A stretch of DNA of 64,000 bases from Leguminivora glycinivorella. Taxonomy: Eukaryota > Arthropoda > Insecta > Lepidoptera > Tortricidae. A model generated the notes under the pieces. It made no database searches. It had not been told where the DNA came from and worked only from the letters and a program-made list of their open reading frames with translations. The stretch is taken from NCBI RefSeq assembly GCF_023078275.1, contig NC_062975.1, forward strand, positions 15,289,141 through 15,353,140. Direction: 5' to 3'. Position 1 is the first letter of the stretch. Each line of letters begins with the position of its first letter. Made by a program: the position numbers and the translations under genes. Below, one piece after another: positions 10,941 to 22,860 of the stretch.

Positions 10941-11360
10941 GCGCAGCCGCAGGTGGTCTAGCGGTAAGACCGTGCGACTTTCAATCCGGAGGTCGCGGGT
11001 TCGAACCCCGGCTCATGCCAATGAGTTTTTCGAAACGTATGTGCAAAATGTCATTTGATATTTACCAGTCGCATTTCGGTGAAGAAAAACATCGTGAGGA
11101 AACCGAACAAGTCCCTTTGGGTTGGTCGGAAGGCAGTGGCTTTCATAAAAACTAAGTGCCTACGCCAATACTTGTGATTAGTTGAGGTTTCCATGAGCCA
11201 TGGCAAAAGAATCTAGAGCAGATCCTAACTGGGGAAGTACCTTCGCCTTACAGAAGACCGCAGTCAAATAGCACTGGACCCTACTCATAGTGTTGTGGTC
11301 TTGCCGGTGAGTAAGGCTGCCAGAGCTCAACGAGGGTGCGGTGTGCTGGTGACGTAGGAA
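10941..11360 (+). mobile_element. tRNA-derived SINE
   Basis: The head is tRNA-like: a box A-like gtggtctagcggtaagac (10953-10970) and a box B-like ggttcgaaccccgg (10999-11012). These would act as an internal RNA polymerase III promoter. The body follows with tcggtgaagaaaaacatcgt, gaggaaacc, then ggcagtggctttc and tgcctacgccaa, a layout I recognise from lepidopteran SINEs. Body-only relatives occur at 27190-27375, 27764-27950 and 44203-44415. It is a SINE rather than a tRNA gene because the acceptor arms do not pair well and the conserved body continues downstream. Confidence 0.8.
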
Positions 11361-11409
11361 CATACGGAACTAATTTGTTGCATCTATTGTCCTTTGAGTC
11401 GTTGGCAAC

Positions 11410-11560
11410 ACAAATCCTCCATGGAACTTGTACACTCCTTTTTGCTGTGTACTTAACACAGAAAAGGAAGCGCATGTGACACTCCTTGAGTTGCAGGGTC
11501 CATAGGTTACGGTGACCGCTTTCCATCAGGCAGACCGTATGGTTGTTTGCCACCGACAAA
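11410..11560 (-). mobile_element. SINE-like repeat, minus orientation
   Basis: On the minus strand it contains cggtctgcctgatggaaagc, ggtcaccgtaacctatgg, then tgcaactcaaggagtgtcac and a gtacactcc-type end. The same series is found at 51710-51885 (plus) and partly at 35193-35256 (minus). This is a widespread lepidopteran repeat by memory; its tRNA or 5S origin is not shown here. Confidence 0.65.
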
Positions 11561-11604
11561 AAGTCAGCCAATCATCTCTCAATCTCAATCAATCTGTTCA
11601 TAAT

Positions 11605-11724
11605 GGTGCTCCCACACTGGCTGTTATAAATGTTTTATAACACGGTGTGACAGGGGCACCGCGATGGCGCGTTGTCCTTGTAACACCGTGTTATAACGTG
11701 TATAACAGCCAGTGTGGGAGCACT
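11605..11724. repeat. 120-bp palindromic MITE with 5-bp flanking repeat
   Basis: Arms tgctcccacactggctgtta and its reverse complement taacagccagtgtgggagca lie at the ends, with a second inner stem (ttataacacggtg / caccgtgttataa). The flanks carry ataat on both sides (11600-11604, 11725-11729), a possible target duplication, although AT-rich 5-mers can match by chance. Confidence 0.8.
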
Positions 11725-11729
11725 ATAAT

Positions 11730-13059
11730 AGATCTCAAAACGGCAGTTCAGCAGCAAGCATAACCTTAACCTTATTCCGTGGCCAACTTTCCGCCCGTCA
11801 CCACCGAACCCTAATCGCAGAACCATTTGTTACCACTTTCTGGAAACAATGAAGCCAATCGTCAGTACCTGAAAACAATAAATCATTGTTAATTGTGTTC
11901 ACTTACATTCGTTTTGTAAACAAGGCTTAAAAGATTAGGTATACAGGGTGAAAATTTAGATATGACAATATCAAAAAGATTTTAACTTTTGACTAGTAGG
12001 AACATCTGCAATCGATGCCACTATTTTTTCCACTTTTACTTCTTTTATATTCATTCTAAGCCTATCGAAAAATGTAGCAGGAAATAAAAAAGTTAATTCT
12101 GTAATGTCACTTAAATTATTTGTGGGTCTTCTGCAACTATTTATAAACTACAAGATTGAATATCATTTAATATTTTATCCTTTAAAAGAATTTGTAGATT
12201 CTTAAGCAAAACTGACTGAAGGCGGGAATCATACCTCCATCTTCGACATACGCGGTTTTATAATTATAACCACCAAATCGCCAATATCTTATAATATGTC
12301 ACCTAATTTTATTGGTGTATAAGGAATTTTTACCTCATCACAATTATTTTGCCCCTAATCGGATCAACATTGTTCTAATCAACCTTATAATTGAACAAAA
12401 CCAACAAACACATGATACATCAGCTGATCACCGGCCATCGAAATCAACCGCTCTGGAACATTAATCAAATCACGGCGATGCGGCTTGATGGCACTAATTA
12501 CAGCTCATCTACAACGCAATCGACACAGATGTTACATGATATTCAATTAACGCGTTTTTGTTTCACTTTTTTGGTCGTAATTGTTAATGAAATAGGTTTC
12601 ATTCATTCAAACAGTAACAGTTGTCGGACTATGCCTGAATGAAATTAGAGTGGATGAAAACGAAACATTTGTTACTTTAACCAGGTACTTCGTAAGAAAA
12701 TTTTAGTCTCTTTGTTTCTTATGACACATTTTTGGTTTTAAACTATAGTATTAAATATTAATTGCAACGCAGATATAGTCATTGAGTAAATTCAACGACG
12801 TTTATTTTTCTACCCTGTATATTCAGAAAGAACGCGCGGAAAACAGGTATCGTAATCTTTTGAAACGATGATATAATATGTCTCAATAGAAGAACTAATT
12901 TGTAATATTCAATCTGTTCTTTCTGTCTTATGTAATGTTTGTTTTTGGTATCTACTATAACAATGAAGGATTTAGAAAATGAACTAAAACAGACCACAGA
13001 ACAGTCCAAAGAACTTCGTGACACTATAGTAATCTCACAACCACACATACAACACACCA
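11730..13059. other. Unassigned stretch, about 1.3 kb
   Basis: No repeat structure or convincing coding segment seen. An 83-codon open stretch at 12391-12642 has no recognisable motif. Confidence 0.5.
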
Positions 13060-13178
13060 GGGGGCCGATTTTTGAGTCTCACGGCGTTTGAATTCAGAAA
13101 ATTGTCACTGAAAATAGTAGGCAATTCACCGTTTTCAACCGGTATTTTAGTGACAGTGAGACTCAAAAATCGGCCCCC
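13060..13178. repeat. 119-bp palindromic MITE
   Basis: The left end gggggccgatttttgagtct pairs with the right end agactcaaaaatcggccccc; the inner stem gtcactgaaaat / attttagtgac follows. Terminal pairing is perfect over more than 20 bases, implying recent activity or strong structure. No clear target duplication. Confidence 0.85.
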
Positions 13179-14374
13179 AGTGTAGTCCCTCAATTTTTTT
13201 ACTGTTAAATAGTGACTTAATCGCGTATGATGTGTAATAATCCTAAAAGTTTAAACCAGCGCAGCCCTACCCAATCCTTCCTCTACCTAACAAGTAACAT
13301 ACTTAGTCCCTGATAATAACAGTCCCTGTCTTGTTGCAGTTGTTGCAAGATACTGATACCTATATTTGTCTGTTTGTAACATCTTTTTTTAATTAAAACA
13401 TTTATGAATACGACATTATAATAATCTGTGTAGTCCCTCAATGTTTAACAACCTAGACAAAACGAATATCGAATATCTGATCATATGTACTCATACTCTA
13501 TCAGTACGTACATGGTTCGGCACAAGCGAGCGATAATGACGGTACGTACGCGCTTAATTCGGGCCGTTTAGATCACTCATCATGCGGGCAACCTTGCATC
13601 AGTCGACGCTGATTGGGCTGCCAATGAGAAGCTTGAATGAGCTGGCTTTTGAAGATAATAGTTACTATTGATGAAGCTTTGTGGGACTACTTTGATGAAG
13701 TATTATGTTCTCCGCTAAGCTGATACGAGTATACCATAACTTTCGTATGGAGAAGTATAACGCTATGAGTTTTTTGACGTATTCCTAATATTTTCAGGAA
13801 TGCGGATGATCCTTTTGACGACCAAACTAATTGACAAGAAATGAGCGCTTATCTTTAGACGGACTCTCGCCTTTTGTTCTTGTGGTGCTGTAGGTGAACA
13901 CGGGCTACTGTAAGAGCTTACAATCAGTCGATTAGTCTGTTTGTTTGCCTCCTACATTATATAAAACTCGTCGCTTAATTAATGAATACTATACATGCGC
14001 TGCGGTCTGCGGGTTTTACTCATTAATATAAAAGTCTAAAAATATTTTACGTACAGAATTAAAACAAGCTTAAAAGAGTAGAACCACAAAAATACTGTCA
14101 AAGCTTTCCACTCTAGATTTTAATGGATTGGCTATCAATTTAAATTGTAGAGTGGTTGCAGTCACTTGCGACGGATAAAACGTGTTTTGATGCTTTTTAA
14201 ACTGACAGTTTTGTAATGTTTTTGCGGATTGTAGACGACTGTAGCGATGATAAATAGACGATGTCACTCTTAATTTCCTTATTACATTTATGAAATCACT
14301 AATTTAATGATGCCAAAATAAATTATGTAAATACCCTCCTACTATTATCCACAAGGTCAATAGAATAGTACATT
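13179..14374. other. Unassigned stretch, about 1.2 kb
   Basis: Mixed AT-rich DNA; nothing recognised. Confidence 0.5.
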
Positions 14375-14592
14375 ACGATACAAGTGCGTAAAAAAGGAAG
14401 TTCGAAACGAGTGGCGATAAATTAAAACACGACCGAAGGGAGTGTTTTAAATCGACACGAGTTACGAATTTCCTTTTCGCACGTGTATCGTACGACGTTT
14501 TTCAGTACAGATGAGCCTCCGAAGTTTCGACCTGCCATATAATGAACCACTTCTCGCACTAGTGCGTAAAAAACACCAACTGTACTGAAAAT
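14375..14592. repeat. Two adjoining palindromic blocks, probably one element
   Basis: Block one (14375-14491) pairs acgatacaagtgcg with cgcacgtgtatcgt, and inside it aaacgagtggcgat with atcgacacgagtt; its centre is acacgaccgaagggagtgt. Block two (14498-14592) pairs ttttcagtacag with ctgtactgaaaa. From memory, lepidopteran copies carry both blocks together, so they are listed as a single repeat. Confidence 0.7.
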
Positions 14593-15199
14593 ATAGTTTC
14601 AATACCATTGTTATTTTACGTGCAGTATTTCTTACATCAAATAATTTATTTTGTCTGAAGCAGTCAAATACTTATGTAATAGAAAAAATAAAAGTTTTGG
14701 ACCATAACTTGGATTTTGGAAGACGTTGGAGTGGTTTTGTGGTAGATGTATGATGTGGTAGGTAGGCTGCGTGGATCTCCCTTACGAGCAAGTGTGATAA
14801 AAATGCATTTTTACAAAAGGAGTACCTATAAAAGGTGCTCGCGCGCAGCAAGTCGATGTTATCACGGAGCGACAAGCGGAACGAGCGATAAGGAAACATG
14901 ACCGACCGTTCCCATGGCTCAGCACGCGAGTCGAATGTCGGCGTGTTAAATAACCACTAAAGACCGCCATGGGTAAACTGCTACTAGCGAATTCGCCGGA
15001 CGCTAGACTGTCAACAACTCTATCGTCTTCTTTTAGCCAACAAGCGTGTAGCATGAACTCATGAGTTGCGTTTTTGCAATTACATCCATCCAGCTCGACT
15101 TCAAGTAGCACGCAAGAACAACGCTAACCGTAGCCTGATGGTGGATTAGGTGGATACGTAGAGAGGTCCATAGGAGTTTGATACTTTTGGTTTTGTGTT
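14593..15199. other. Unassigned stretch
   Basis: Overlapping open stretches on the minus strand (up to 109 codons, 14782-15111) show no motif. Nothing supported. Confidence 0.4.
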
Positions 15200-15265
15200 C
15201 TTATGAAGAATGAAGACCTGAAGCTAATGCTCAGTAGTGGGCGATTGAAGGCTGAGATGATGACC
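15200..15265 (+). repeat. Possible LINE 3'-end remnant
   Basis: The phrase atgctcagtagtgggcgatt followed by gaaggctgagatgatga resembles the 3' end of lepidopteran RTE-like LINEs. Too short for a firm call. Confidence 0.3.
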
Positions 15266-18200
15266 CATTTTATTTATTTTCGAGGCTGTGATTGTACGTT
15301 AATGCCCAGGTTTTGGCCATTTGTGGCAGCTTATTAGCAACGAAGTCTGGACTATAGTTGCGCTGCATTATTGTAGCAGGGCCGGCTCACTCTGCGATTC
15401 TATCGCCGCGCTACAAGTATATACCGTCACCAGTGACATGCTCGCGTGCGGTGCGTTTGTTAAATGTAGATAAGAATTTAAAATGGCGGCATTTTGTGAA
15501 TATCAAAGGAGTGAGCATTCTGTACTTGTACTATTATATATTCTGATGTGACTGTAGCAAAAAACTTGTGCTGTAGTCAGAATCAAAACAGCATCACTAC
15601 CGTTAAACAAGCCTCGAGAATGCTTCTCGCCTACGAATGGGTAGCAATCGGAATAACGCATGTGCAAAATCGCTCGTTACTTACTTCCTCGAATCAGAAC
15701 TTAGTGCTCGATAGAAACATGAAACTTATTCAGCCGTACTAATACGGTTGAATATATATTATCAATCTAGCGCATACGTACGAGCTTGATAGAATTACGA
15801 CGAAGCAATTTTCTTGTTACTGTGCCTACGTTTGAGAATGATTGAATTTAAAGTTCAAGGAACCCTGTAATGGGATACAAATGCTGATAATGGGATTCTA
15901 ACAACCTAGTAGTCATGTTCCTTCCTACTGTCTTCATACTACTAAGAAAGTCAGTCTCACACTTAACATCTGTCTCCTTATCTATTTAGATTTAGACAAC
16001 ATTTGAGGGCGCACTATGGACTACCGTGCCCCCAAATTTTGTTCTCTAAAAGATGAGCCAAGCGAAGCGCAAGAACACTATTCACCTATTCTTGGAGCAC
16101 CTTGTTGATATTTAACCCTAATGAGTAAATCAATATTTGGTACACGTTGTCAACGCGATGGCATAGCTCTAATACTTTACATCTTATCTGTGCCTACAAA
16201 ACTCTCATTTCTGTTTCTTTTCACTTCGCTGTCATAGTCTTATTATATAACAACTCCTCATTACCTTTAGAATAACGTGCATAATTAATATTTATTATTA
16301 ATCATACTTATAAATTTAATTTACATTGTTTAAGAGCTCACCCACGCTAATAAGCTGTCAACGGTCTTATTTGTATCACCGGTTTGATTCCATGCCAATG
16401 CACTTTCTGTCGACTTCATGAAAGCTATTTTCTACTAATTTATTCAGTTAGCTGAATAACTATTGCGTCGTTGTTAGTTAAATAATATTATTTGAGCTCA
16501 ATCGGAAACATATGCGCCGGCTGGTCGCATTCCCTCGTTATTTTGTATAAAAGCGTTTCTGCAACATTGTGCATATAATAATTTGTCTTCAATAAGCTTT
16601 TGGTCCAAAGTTCAAAAAATAATAAATACGAGTATATACGTTTACAGCAATTTTGATGGTCGCAACAATGCTAGGGTTAAGTAGTAAGTACACGTCATAA
16701 TTTCATACAGTTTTGACGTTGGAAATAACACATACACCGCTGGGGCAATCGAAATCGCTGCAAACATTGCTTGATATGATTCTTTGGTGTAATTTGGTCT
16801 GGTTTCTTTCTACTGGAAAACATGCCACAAACCGTAAGGTTAACAGAAAGTGCGCAAAACTGAAGTATAGAAATATGGGTGTTGTTTATTTATTATCAAA
16901 TTAAGATGAACACAAACATATCTAAATAGACGAATAGGTATAATGTGCAAGCTACACGACAAGGCTTGTGTAACTTTGGAATTAACGTCCCAACACTGGT
17001 GTCGCGACAACGCGTGAACTTGCAACTTGTAATAGAGAGTTAAACTGTGATATTGTTGCTGTAGTTCAGTGAGGTTTGTCTTAAATCAAGTATGTGTTTA
17101 AATATCAAACATTATAATAGAATGTTAAGTATAAAGTTGCAGCTGGGACCTGGGACAGAAGCAGCTGATTAAAGTTGATATTTTCGATGGTCATTATCAC
17201 TTTCTTGGCACTGTAGTGCTTTATGCGTTTAAGATTTTCAAGTACTTATACCAGTTTCTATCATAAAAAAATGGCGTAGTTCAAACATTTGTTCTCATGA
17301 AAACGGTAACCATCTTTATTACATTTAAATTCACCCCAGTGCGATTATTACCGGACTCCGGTGTTCACACGATGTTTTTCGTTCCCGAAAACCTGTTTTA
17401 AATAGGCATCTAAAATGAATACATCAAAAAGACACAGAATTATAACACTCTTTATTGAAGACAAAATATGTTGAGATATGCTAATTGGATTGGTAATTCT
17501 ACCAATGAGCAATGACAGAGCAAACACACATCAACACATGTATGTTAATTTCAAATGTACCACAAATACATCTTTCCCGATGTAAAAGTATTTTTAGCCG
17601 AAAATTCTTCAATATCGAATGTAATTTATTCCCAACATCGTTAAGCGTTCAAAACATTCACTGCTCAAGACAAACAAACGAAATCCAATTATCGTCACAG
17701 CCACGATTACAAGCGGCTTATCGAGAAGCATTTTAAAAACAGTTTTTAATCGTCGATTGTTTCCTCAGACTACGTCACGCCATTGTTCGGTCGGGGGCAA
17801 ATATATGTATACAGCTTTGGATTCTATTACATTGTAATAAAGAAACTTGTCTACGATGTCGGGTGATGCTCAACAGGGTGTTATTCTGTTTAGCTAACGT
17901 GTCAACAGCTCACATGGTATACGAGCGATCTTGAATTATAACATTTGTAACAACTAGGAACTCAATATGATATGACAACGTTTTACGGTCAGACGTAAAG
18001 ATCTTTGCGAATAAGGACGAATGCTCACCGGGAGCTTGTGGGCTGACATGGTGTCATGCTCGTAGATAGGCAGAAGCTCAAGATCGGCCAGCCGAAAACA
18101 TAATTTTTATTAAGTTCATAGTATAATTTCAATATCATCTTCAAAATCAGCCTTTTAGAAACTTAAGTATTTTCGCCAACTAAGAGTTTGAACCCTTCCA

Positions 18201-20294
18201 GTTATTACCTACACGCTCATCACCCATCCTAGCAGAAATGGAATCTTCAATGTTTTCATACTCTTTCCCCTACCTACTTATTTCTATGAAGAAAGATTTT
18301 GTCACATAGTCTCTGTTTCGTCAGAATCTGTCTCACAATTGCTCTCGCAAGCTATGACAATACATGGCTTGAAATGAGAATCCGCTTCTTTCAAGCGTCA
18401 TTTGTTCCAAATACATCGCTCGCATTGTTTCCAACTCGAAACTCGCAATAGAAACGCCGCGAGAAATGTATCACTGTCAGGGTTCTGGGAATGAAACTTT
18501 GCGGAGTGGAAAAAATGAGAATAGTCGGTGTCAGATACAACGACAGTAAACTTGGAAGCCACTTGGGGCGCGCTGTTGCTAAGTTACTCGTAGCAGTCGT
18601 AAAAAAGTGTTTTGCATTGCGATAAACTCTTTCTAGTTTTTTTTTATTACGATCACGAATTACTTATAATGTTAAAGATGATATTAATGATAGGAAATAA
18701 TAATATACTTGTGTCTTTTACCTAAAGTAGGTATTTATTTGTGGATGAAAGAGGCTCTAAGGTAAACGCAATTTTTTTGTCAAATCGTACCTTGACATTC
18801 TACGAGTAATGTAACGTTATTACTCATAAATATACTTTATATATTCTGGGAAGAAATGTATGATGTATGTATGATGGAAAATAAAGTCGCATACTTACCT
18901 CCTTTGCAAAATGTATCACATTACAACTTAAATAAACAAAAGGAAGGAAAACTCCGTTTTTAATATAGAAGCGTGTTATTTAAATCTTTTCACACACAGT
19001 CAAGGTTATAAGCGCGTCATTTTCCTCAAAATGGAGATTTCTCATCCCCACAGAGTACTTAGGAGAGATATTGTATTAAAATTCCGAATACACGGTCCAT
19101 AAATAATAAAGGAACTTCGGACTGCAAGTCACTTGAGCGACGCCGTTCGTTTTCAATGAATTGTGAAAACGTGACGTTCGTACGGAAAAAAATGTTCATA
19201 AGGTCGTCTCAGGAACCGATGTTCTAACTCCAAACTTATCATCATTGACTGAGAGTCAGGTTTCAATTGGCACACTTATCAGGACATGCGTCTTTTAGTA
19301 GTAAAAGGGGACTCGTGACGTGAGAAGCGTTAAATGGTTTGATTGTTTCATTGTTCTCCCGATTTTGGGTCATGCGTGCGACAGGATTGGGCTGAAAGTC
19401 GTCTGGAGTCGAGGGAGTTTATTTTTATTCAATATACGGAGATGGCGGTGCTCAGTGTGGTGTGAAGTGAAATTTATGGGTATAGTAAAACAGTTGCGTT
19501 TTGCGGGGTGTGCTCTGTATGCATGGAGGCACATTAGAGTCGCGGGGAATCTTAATTGTCCTCCATTGAGAGGTTCCCGAGCGTCTTTATTTTTGAATAG
19601 CACTTGTTGCGCCGAAGGTTGGCAGGGATTATGCACCGAGATTGTTGAGCAATGTTTCTTGGCAGCGACGTTGTATTTACACTGAACGTCTAGATTGTAT
19701 AAACGATTGAGGATAATGGAAATCAAGACGTTTTGATGCAGCACACGTGCTGCTGAAAAACATTTTTATTTACTAAATCACATAGTGACCTTGTGTGCTG
19801 AAGTATGACTTTAAAAATACAGATTAATTTAAAATGTAAATCCAAGTAACAATAGTAGAAGGTGTACGTCAACACGAACACGGCTCCTAATCCCCCAACC
19901 TTCCCCTTTTCAGGATTTTCGGCCGGCCTATGTTGTCCTGACCGTCTGTATGTCACAGACAATTTATTCATACACCCCTGGGACTGCATTGCTCATACCC
20001 AGGTATAAACAAAAGTGTTCACTCGCTACTTGTACCTATAATTCGAGTCCCAAACTTGATTTTGATTGAATACTACAATATAGTATAGGCTAGCTGACTG
20101 GTGCTTAAGCCACTTCTCCTATACTTAAGTAGTTATATGTAAAATTACAGCAGTGAGATGAATAAAATCTACAACTACTACTATTTTACTGACTCAGCGA
20201 ACTAAAACGGATCTTGGACTCCGACACAAGACATCGCGACTCTGCCCTATCCTTCGCCACTTCACGCCAGTTGGGTACACCGAGTGCGCGGACA
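15266..20294. other. Long unassigned stretch, about 5 kb
   Basis: No clear repeat, RNA or coding signature. A small inverted pair, acatttgagggc / gcccccaaattttgt, lies at 16004-16041. Two overlapping open stretches at 19320-19744 (121 codons plus, 124 minus) were examined and not accepted. The region is the largest apparently single-copy block here and could be intron or intergenic DNA. Confidence 0.4.
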
Positions 20295-20415
20295 GGGGCC
20301 TATTTCTCGAAAGGTACAAGTCTTGTATTACAAGTGTGTTTCCATGGAAACCCATACGATTTGACAGTTCGCCCACTTGTAATACAAGTCTTGTACCTTT
20401 CGAGAAACGGGCCCC
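20295..20415. repeat. 121-bp palindromic MITE with long arms
   Basis: The left arm ggggcctatttctcgaaagg continues into tacaagtcttgtattacaag; the right arm is its reverse complement, ending cgagaaacgggcccc. Arms are about 45 bases with only one or two mismatches, leaving a loop of about 30 bases. No confident target duplication. Confidence 0.85.
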
Positions 20416-20990
20416 AGGTCTTTTAGGGCTTCCCCGCACCAGCGATATCTGGGACGCCCACGATGACGTTTTGCACCCGGGTGTCCCACATATGCTGTTC
20501 TCACACCACGATCCTCTCCCTATCAAACTATTTTTATTAGAGAATCTATCTGTAATTAGTAATAACTCAGTAATAAGGTAATAACTAATAACGTTTAAAG
20601 GCCTGTTTATTATTATCACATTACCAAGAAAGCCTGCCCTATCGGATTTAATAAAGAAAATAATGTTGATGAAATTTGAAACGAAAATTATATCAATCTC
20701 GGTTGCTCCCTTTAGTTATTATTAAGGTTACTTTGATGTTTTGCCTCTAATTCTAATATCTTATGAACGACAACAAATTGGTAAGAATCTTGATTCAATA
20801 TAAAATGAACTTTGATTTATAATCTTGTAATAAATGGGATTTATTTTATAGTGATAAAGTTGATCTACTTAAGTTTAGGTATCGCCTATTTAGTATTTTA
20901 TAAAATAAATATTATATACAATAAAAATGATCTTAAAGAAATATTAAAACAAGTTGTTAATTTTTAAGATTAACTAAATTAGAATATTAG
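20416..20990. other. Unassigned stretch
   Basis: Moderately GC-rich next to the palindrome (to about 20520), then AT-rich. Open stretches across the palindrome on both strands are by-products of its symmetry. Confidence 0.5.
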
Positions 20991-21513
20991 TTTTTAGGGT
21001 TCGTCTGTCTGTCCGTCCGTCCGTCCGTCCGTCCGTCCGTCCGTCCGCGGATAATCTCAGTAACCGTAAGCACTAGAAAGCTGAAATTTGGTACCAATAC
21101 GTATATCAATCACGCCAACAAAGTGCAAAAATAAAAAATGGAAAAAAATGTTTTATTAGGGTACCCCCCATACATGTAAAGTGGGGCTGATATTTTTTTC
21201 ATTCCAACCCCAACGTGTGATATATTGTTGGATAGGTATTTAAAAATGAATAAGGGTTTACTAAGACCGTTTTTTGATAATATTAATATTTTCGGAAATA
21301 ATCACTCCTAAAGGAAAAAAAGTGCGTCCCCCCCCCCTAACTTTTGAACCATATGTTTAAAAAATATGAAAAAAATCACAAAAGTAGAACTTTATAAATA
21401 CTTTCTAGGAAAATTGTTTTGAACTTGATAGGTTCAGTAGTTTTTGAGAAAAATACGAAAAACTACGGAACTCTACACTGAGCGTGGCCCGACACGCTCT
21501 TGGCCGGTTTTTA
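20991..21513 (+). repeat. GTCY-bearing interspersed repeat, copy 2
   Basis: Starts tttttagggttc, then two GTCT and nine GTCC units (about 21003-21047), then cggataatctcagtaacc. Ends ctgagcgtggcccgacacgc and tcttggccggttttt. It is closely matched by 44492-45084 through its whole length, including attagggtaccccc, an 'aacgtgtgat' block and 'gaacttgataggttc'. It shares with copy 1 mainly the ends and the microsatellite. Confidence 0.8.
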
Positions 21514-22374
21514 AAATGTAATGCTCACTGTATGGACTTTGGTCTGAAATAAAGATATATTTACTTTTATTATTTATATTTAACTTATTTTCATTATAAA
21601 GTTTGTCTTTATGCATAAGCAAACGATGATGCACAAAATTCCTTGAAATATTTTAGGAGCTTCCAAATCAACTAGGGCACGACTGTACTCGACTCAAGTG
21701 GCAGGATGCCTGCGTAATTAATTCAGATCGATCTGCCGACTGATCGGCCGACCGGCTGGAATTTCATTAAGATCTTTGATTTCATTACGTCTTCTAAACA
21801 GACTTCCAGTTTTCATTTACGAACTACCACCTAAACGAAATGTAGTAAAACTGCTGATTTGTCTAAAAAGACTGCGTCAAACGCATCTTCAGCGGAAAAC
21901 AGTACCTAAACCTTGACCTAAGCCGAAAACCTTTCCATTTTTGGTCTTTCTCTAAAATAGAAAACCTGATTCTCTCGGATCCTAATTAATATTTTTGGCT
22001 TCGTCCAACTCAAACTCCTAATGACAAAAAACATCAAAAATTTTGTATAGAAATAATAGTTTCCGCCACGTTACACAATAAGTGAAAACAAAACTTCTTA
22101 TTGAAATGTGAGGTATTGGAACGGACATTTTGAGACAACTTTTTTAAATAGTGGATTGGAGAGTGCATTCGAGTTTGAGCACCAGGTTTTGTGGAAATAT
22201 GTTTTTCTGAAAACGCTCCCTTGTTTTAATTGAATATAGAGCTTATATGTACTCCAGTGAAAATTCCAGTCAATCAATTAACAATATGATATTATGACGA
22301 AAGTTCAGGCCGAGCGATGACATTTTAATAGTCCCATCAATCAATACTGATGACTGATGACTAAAAAAAAAATT
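21514..22374. other. Unassigned stretch
   Basis: Includes a 'ctgaaataaagatat' tail-like phrase at 21545-21560 that may be a retroelement 3' end; otherwise nothing. Confidence 0.4.
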
Positions 22375-22555
22375 ATTTTTAAAATTTAAACTGTTTATTT
22401 CAAAAAGTAATTATTACAAATTCTTAAGCCTAGTAATAATCTTTAATATCTAAGATAGTCTTAACTAGGACAATACCAGAGGAATATAGCCCCTGTTCTT
22501 ATTTCTTAATGTTTATTATTAATATTATTATATATATATACTATATCATTGCTTG

Positions 22556-22708
22556 TTAATCATCATCAATATTATTTCGCATTTCTTTTCTTATAATATG
22601 TCTTATTTTAATAGGTTTATTATCTATGTCTTGTAATACTTTGTTAGGAAAGCTGTTTAGAGTAGTTGGTAGGTATGAAGTCCAGACTCTGTTGCCATAT
22701 TCGTTATT
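22556..22708 (-). pseudogene. LINE reverse transcriptase C-terminal tail, beyond the insertion
   Basis: Minus-strand segment reading EYGNRVWTSYLPTTLN then FPNKVLQDIDNKPIK and ending RNNIDDD at a stop. It corresponds in position and character (basic, Tyr/Asn-rich) to the end of the protein at 8603-10474. It is separated from the rest of the gene at 24772 by the inserted inverted-repeat element. Confidence 0.7.
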
Positions 22709-22817
22709 CCCCAAGTAACATTTTAGTGCTATAATTTTGGTTTTCAACGCCAAAAGCTACTATAGATGTCGTATAAAGGTTTTCTGCGTGACCGCTTGTC
22801 GTATAAAAGCATCCAGT

Positions 22818-22860
22818 AACACCTTTTAGCTCTATAAGCTTATACCGCTAAAAGGTGTTA
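22818..22860. repeat. Hairpin at the edge of the 199-bp array
   Basis: taacaccttttagc (22818-22831) pairs with gctaaaaggtgtta (22847-22860) across a 15-base loop. The right arm is the opening of each 199-bp tandem unit. Confidence 0.7.

Noticed and set aside
10953..11020. A genuine tRNA gene
   Set aside because: Boxes A and B are present, but the acceptor stem pairing is poor and a SINE body follows; the same reasoning applies near 39905, 47880, 48290 and 56260.
14782..15111. 109-codon minus-strand open stretch
   Set aside because: No recognisable motif and it overlaps another open stretch of different frame; treated as chance.
19320..19744. Overlapping open stretches of 121 (plus) and 124 (minus) codons
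   Set aside because: No domain, no repeat partner and no convincing start or splice context. The plus frame is rich in Cys and Trp as expected for random GC-richer DNA.
20194..20619. 141-codon minus and 70/81-codon plus open stretches
   Set aside because: They run through the 121-bp palindrome at 20295-20415, and the shared peptide phrases arise from its symmetry.
22372..22382. A-run as poly-A tail of LINE copy 2
   Set aside because: The element is on the minus strand, so its tail would appear as T on the plus strand; this run has the wrong sense.
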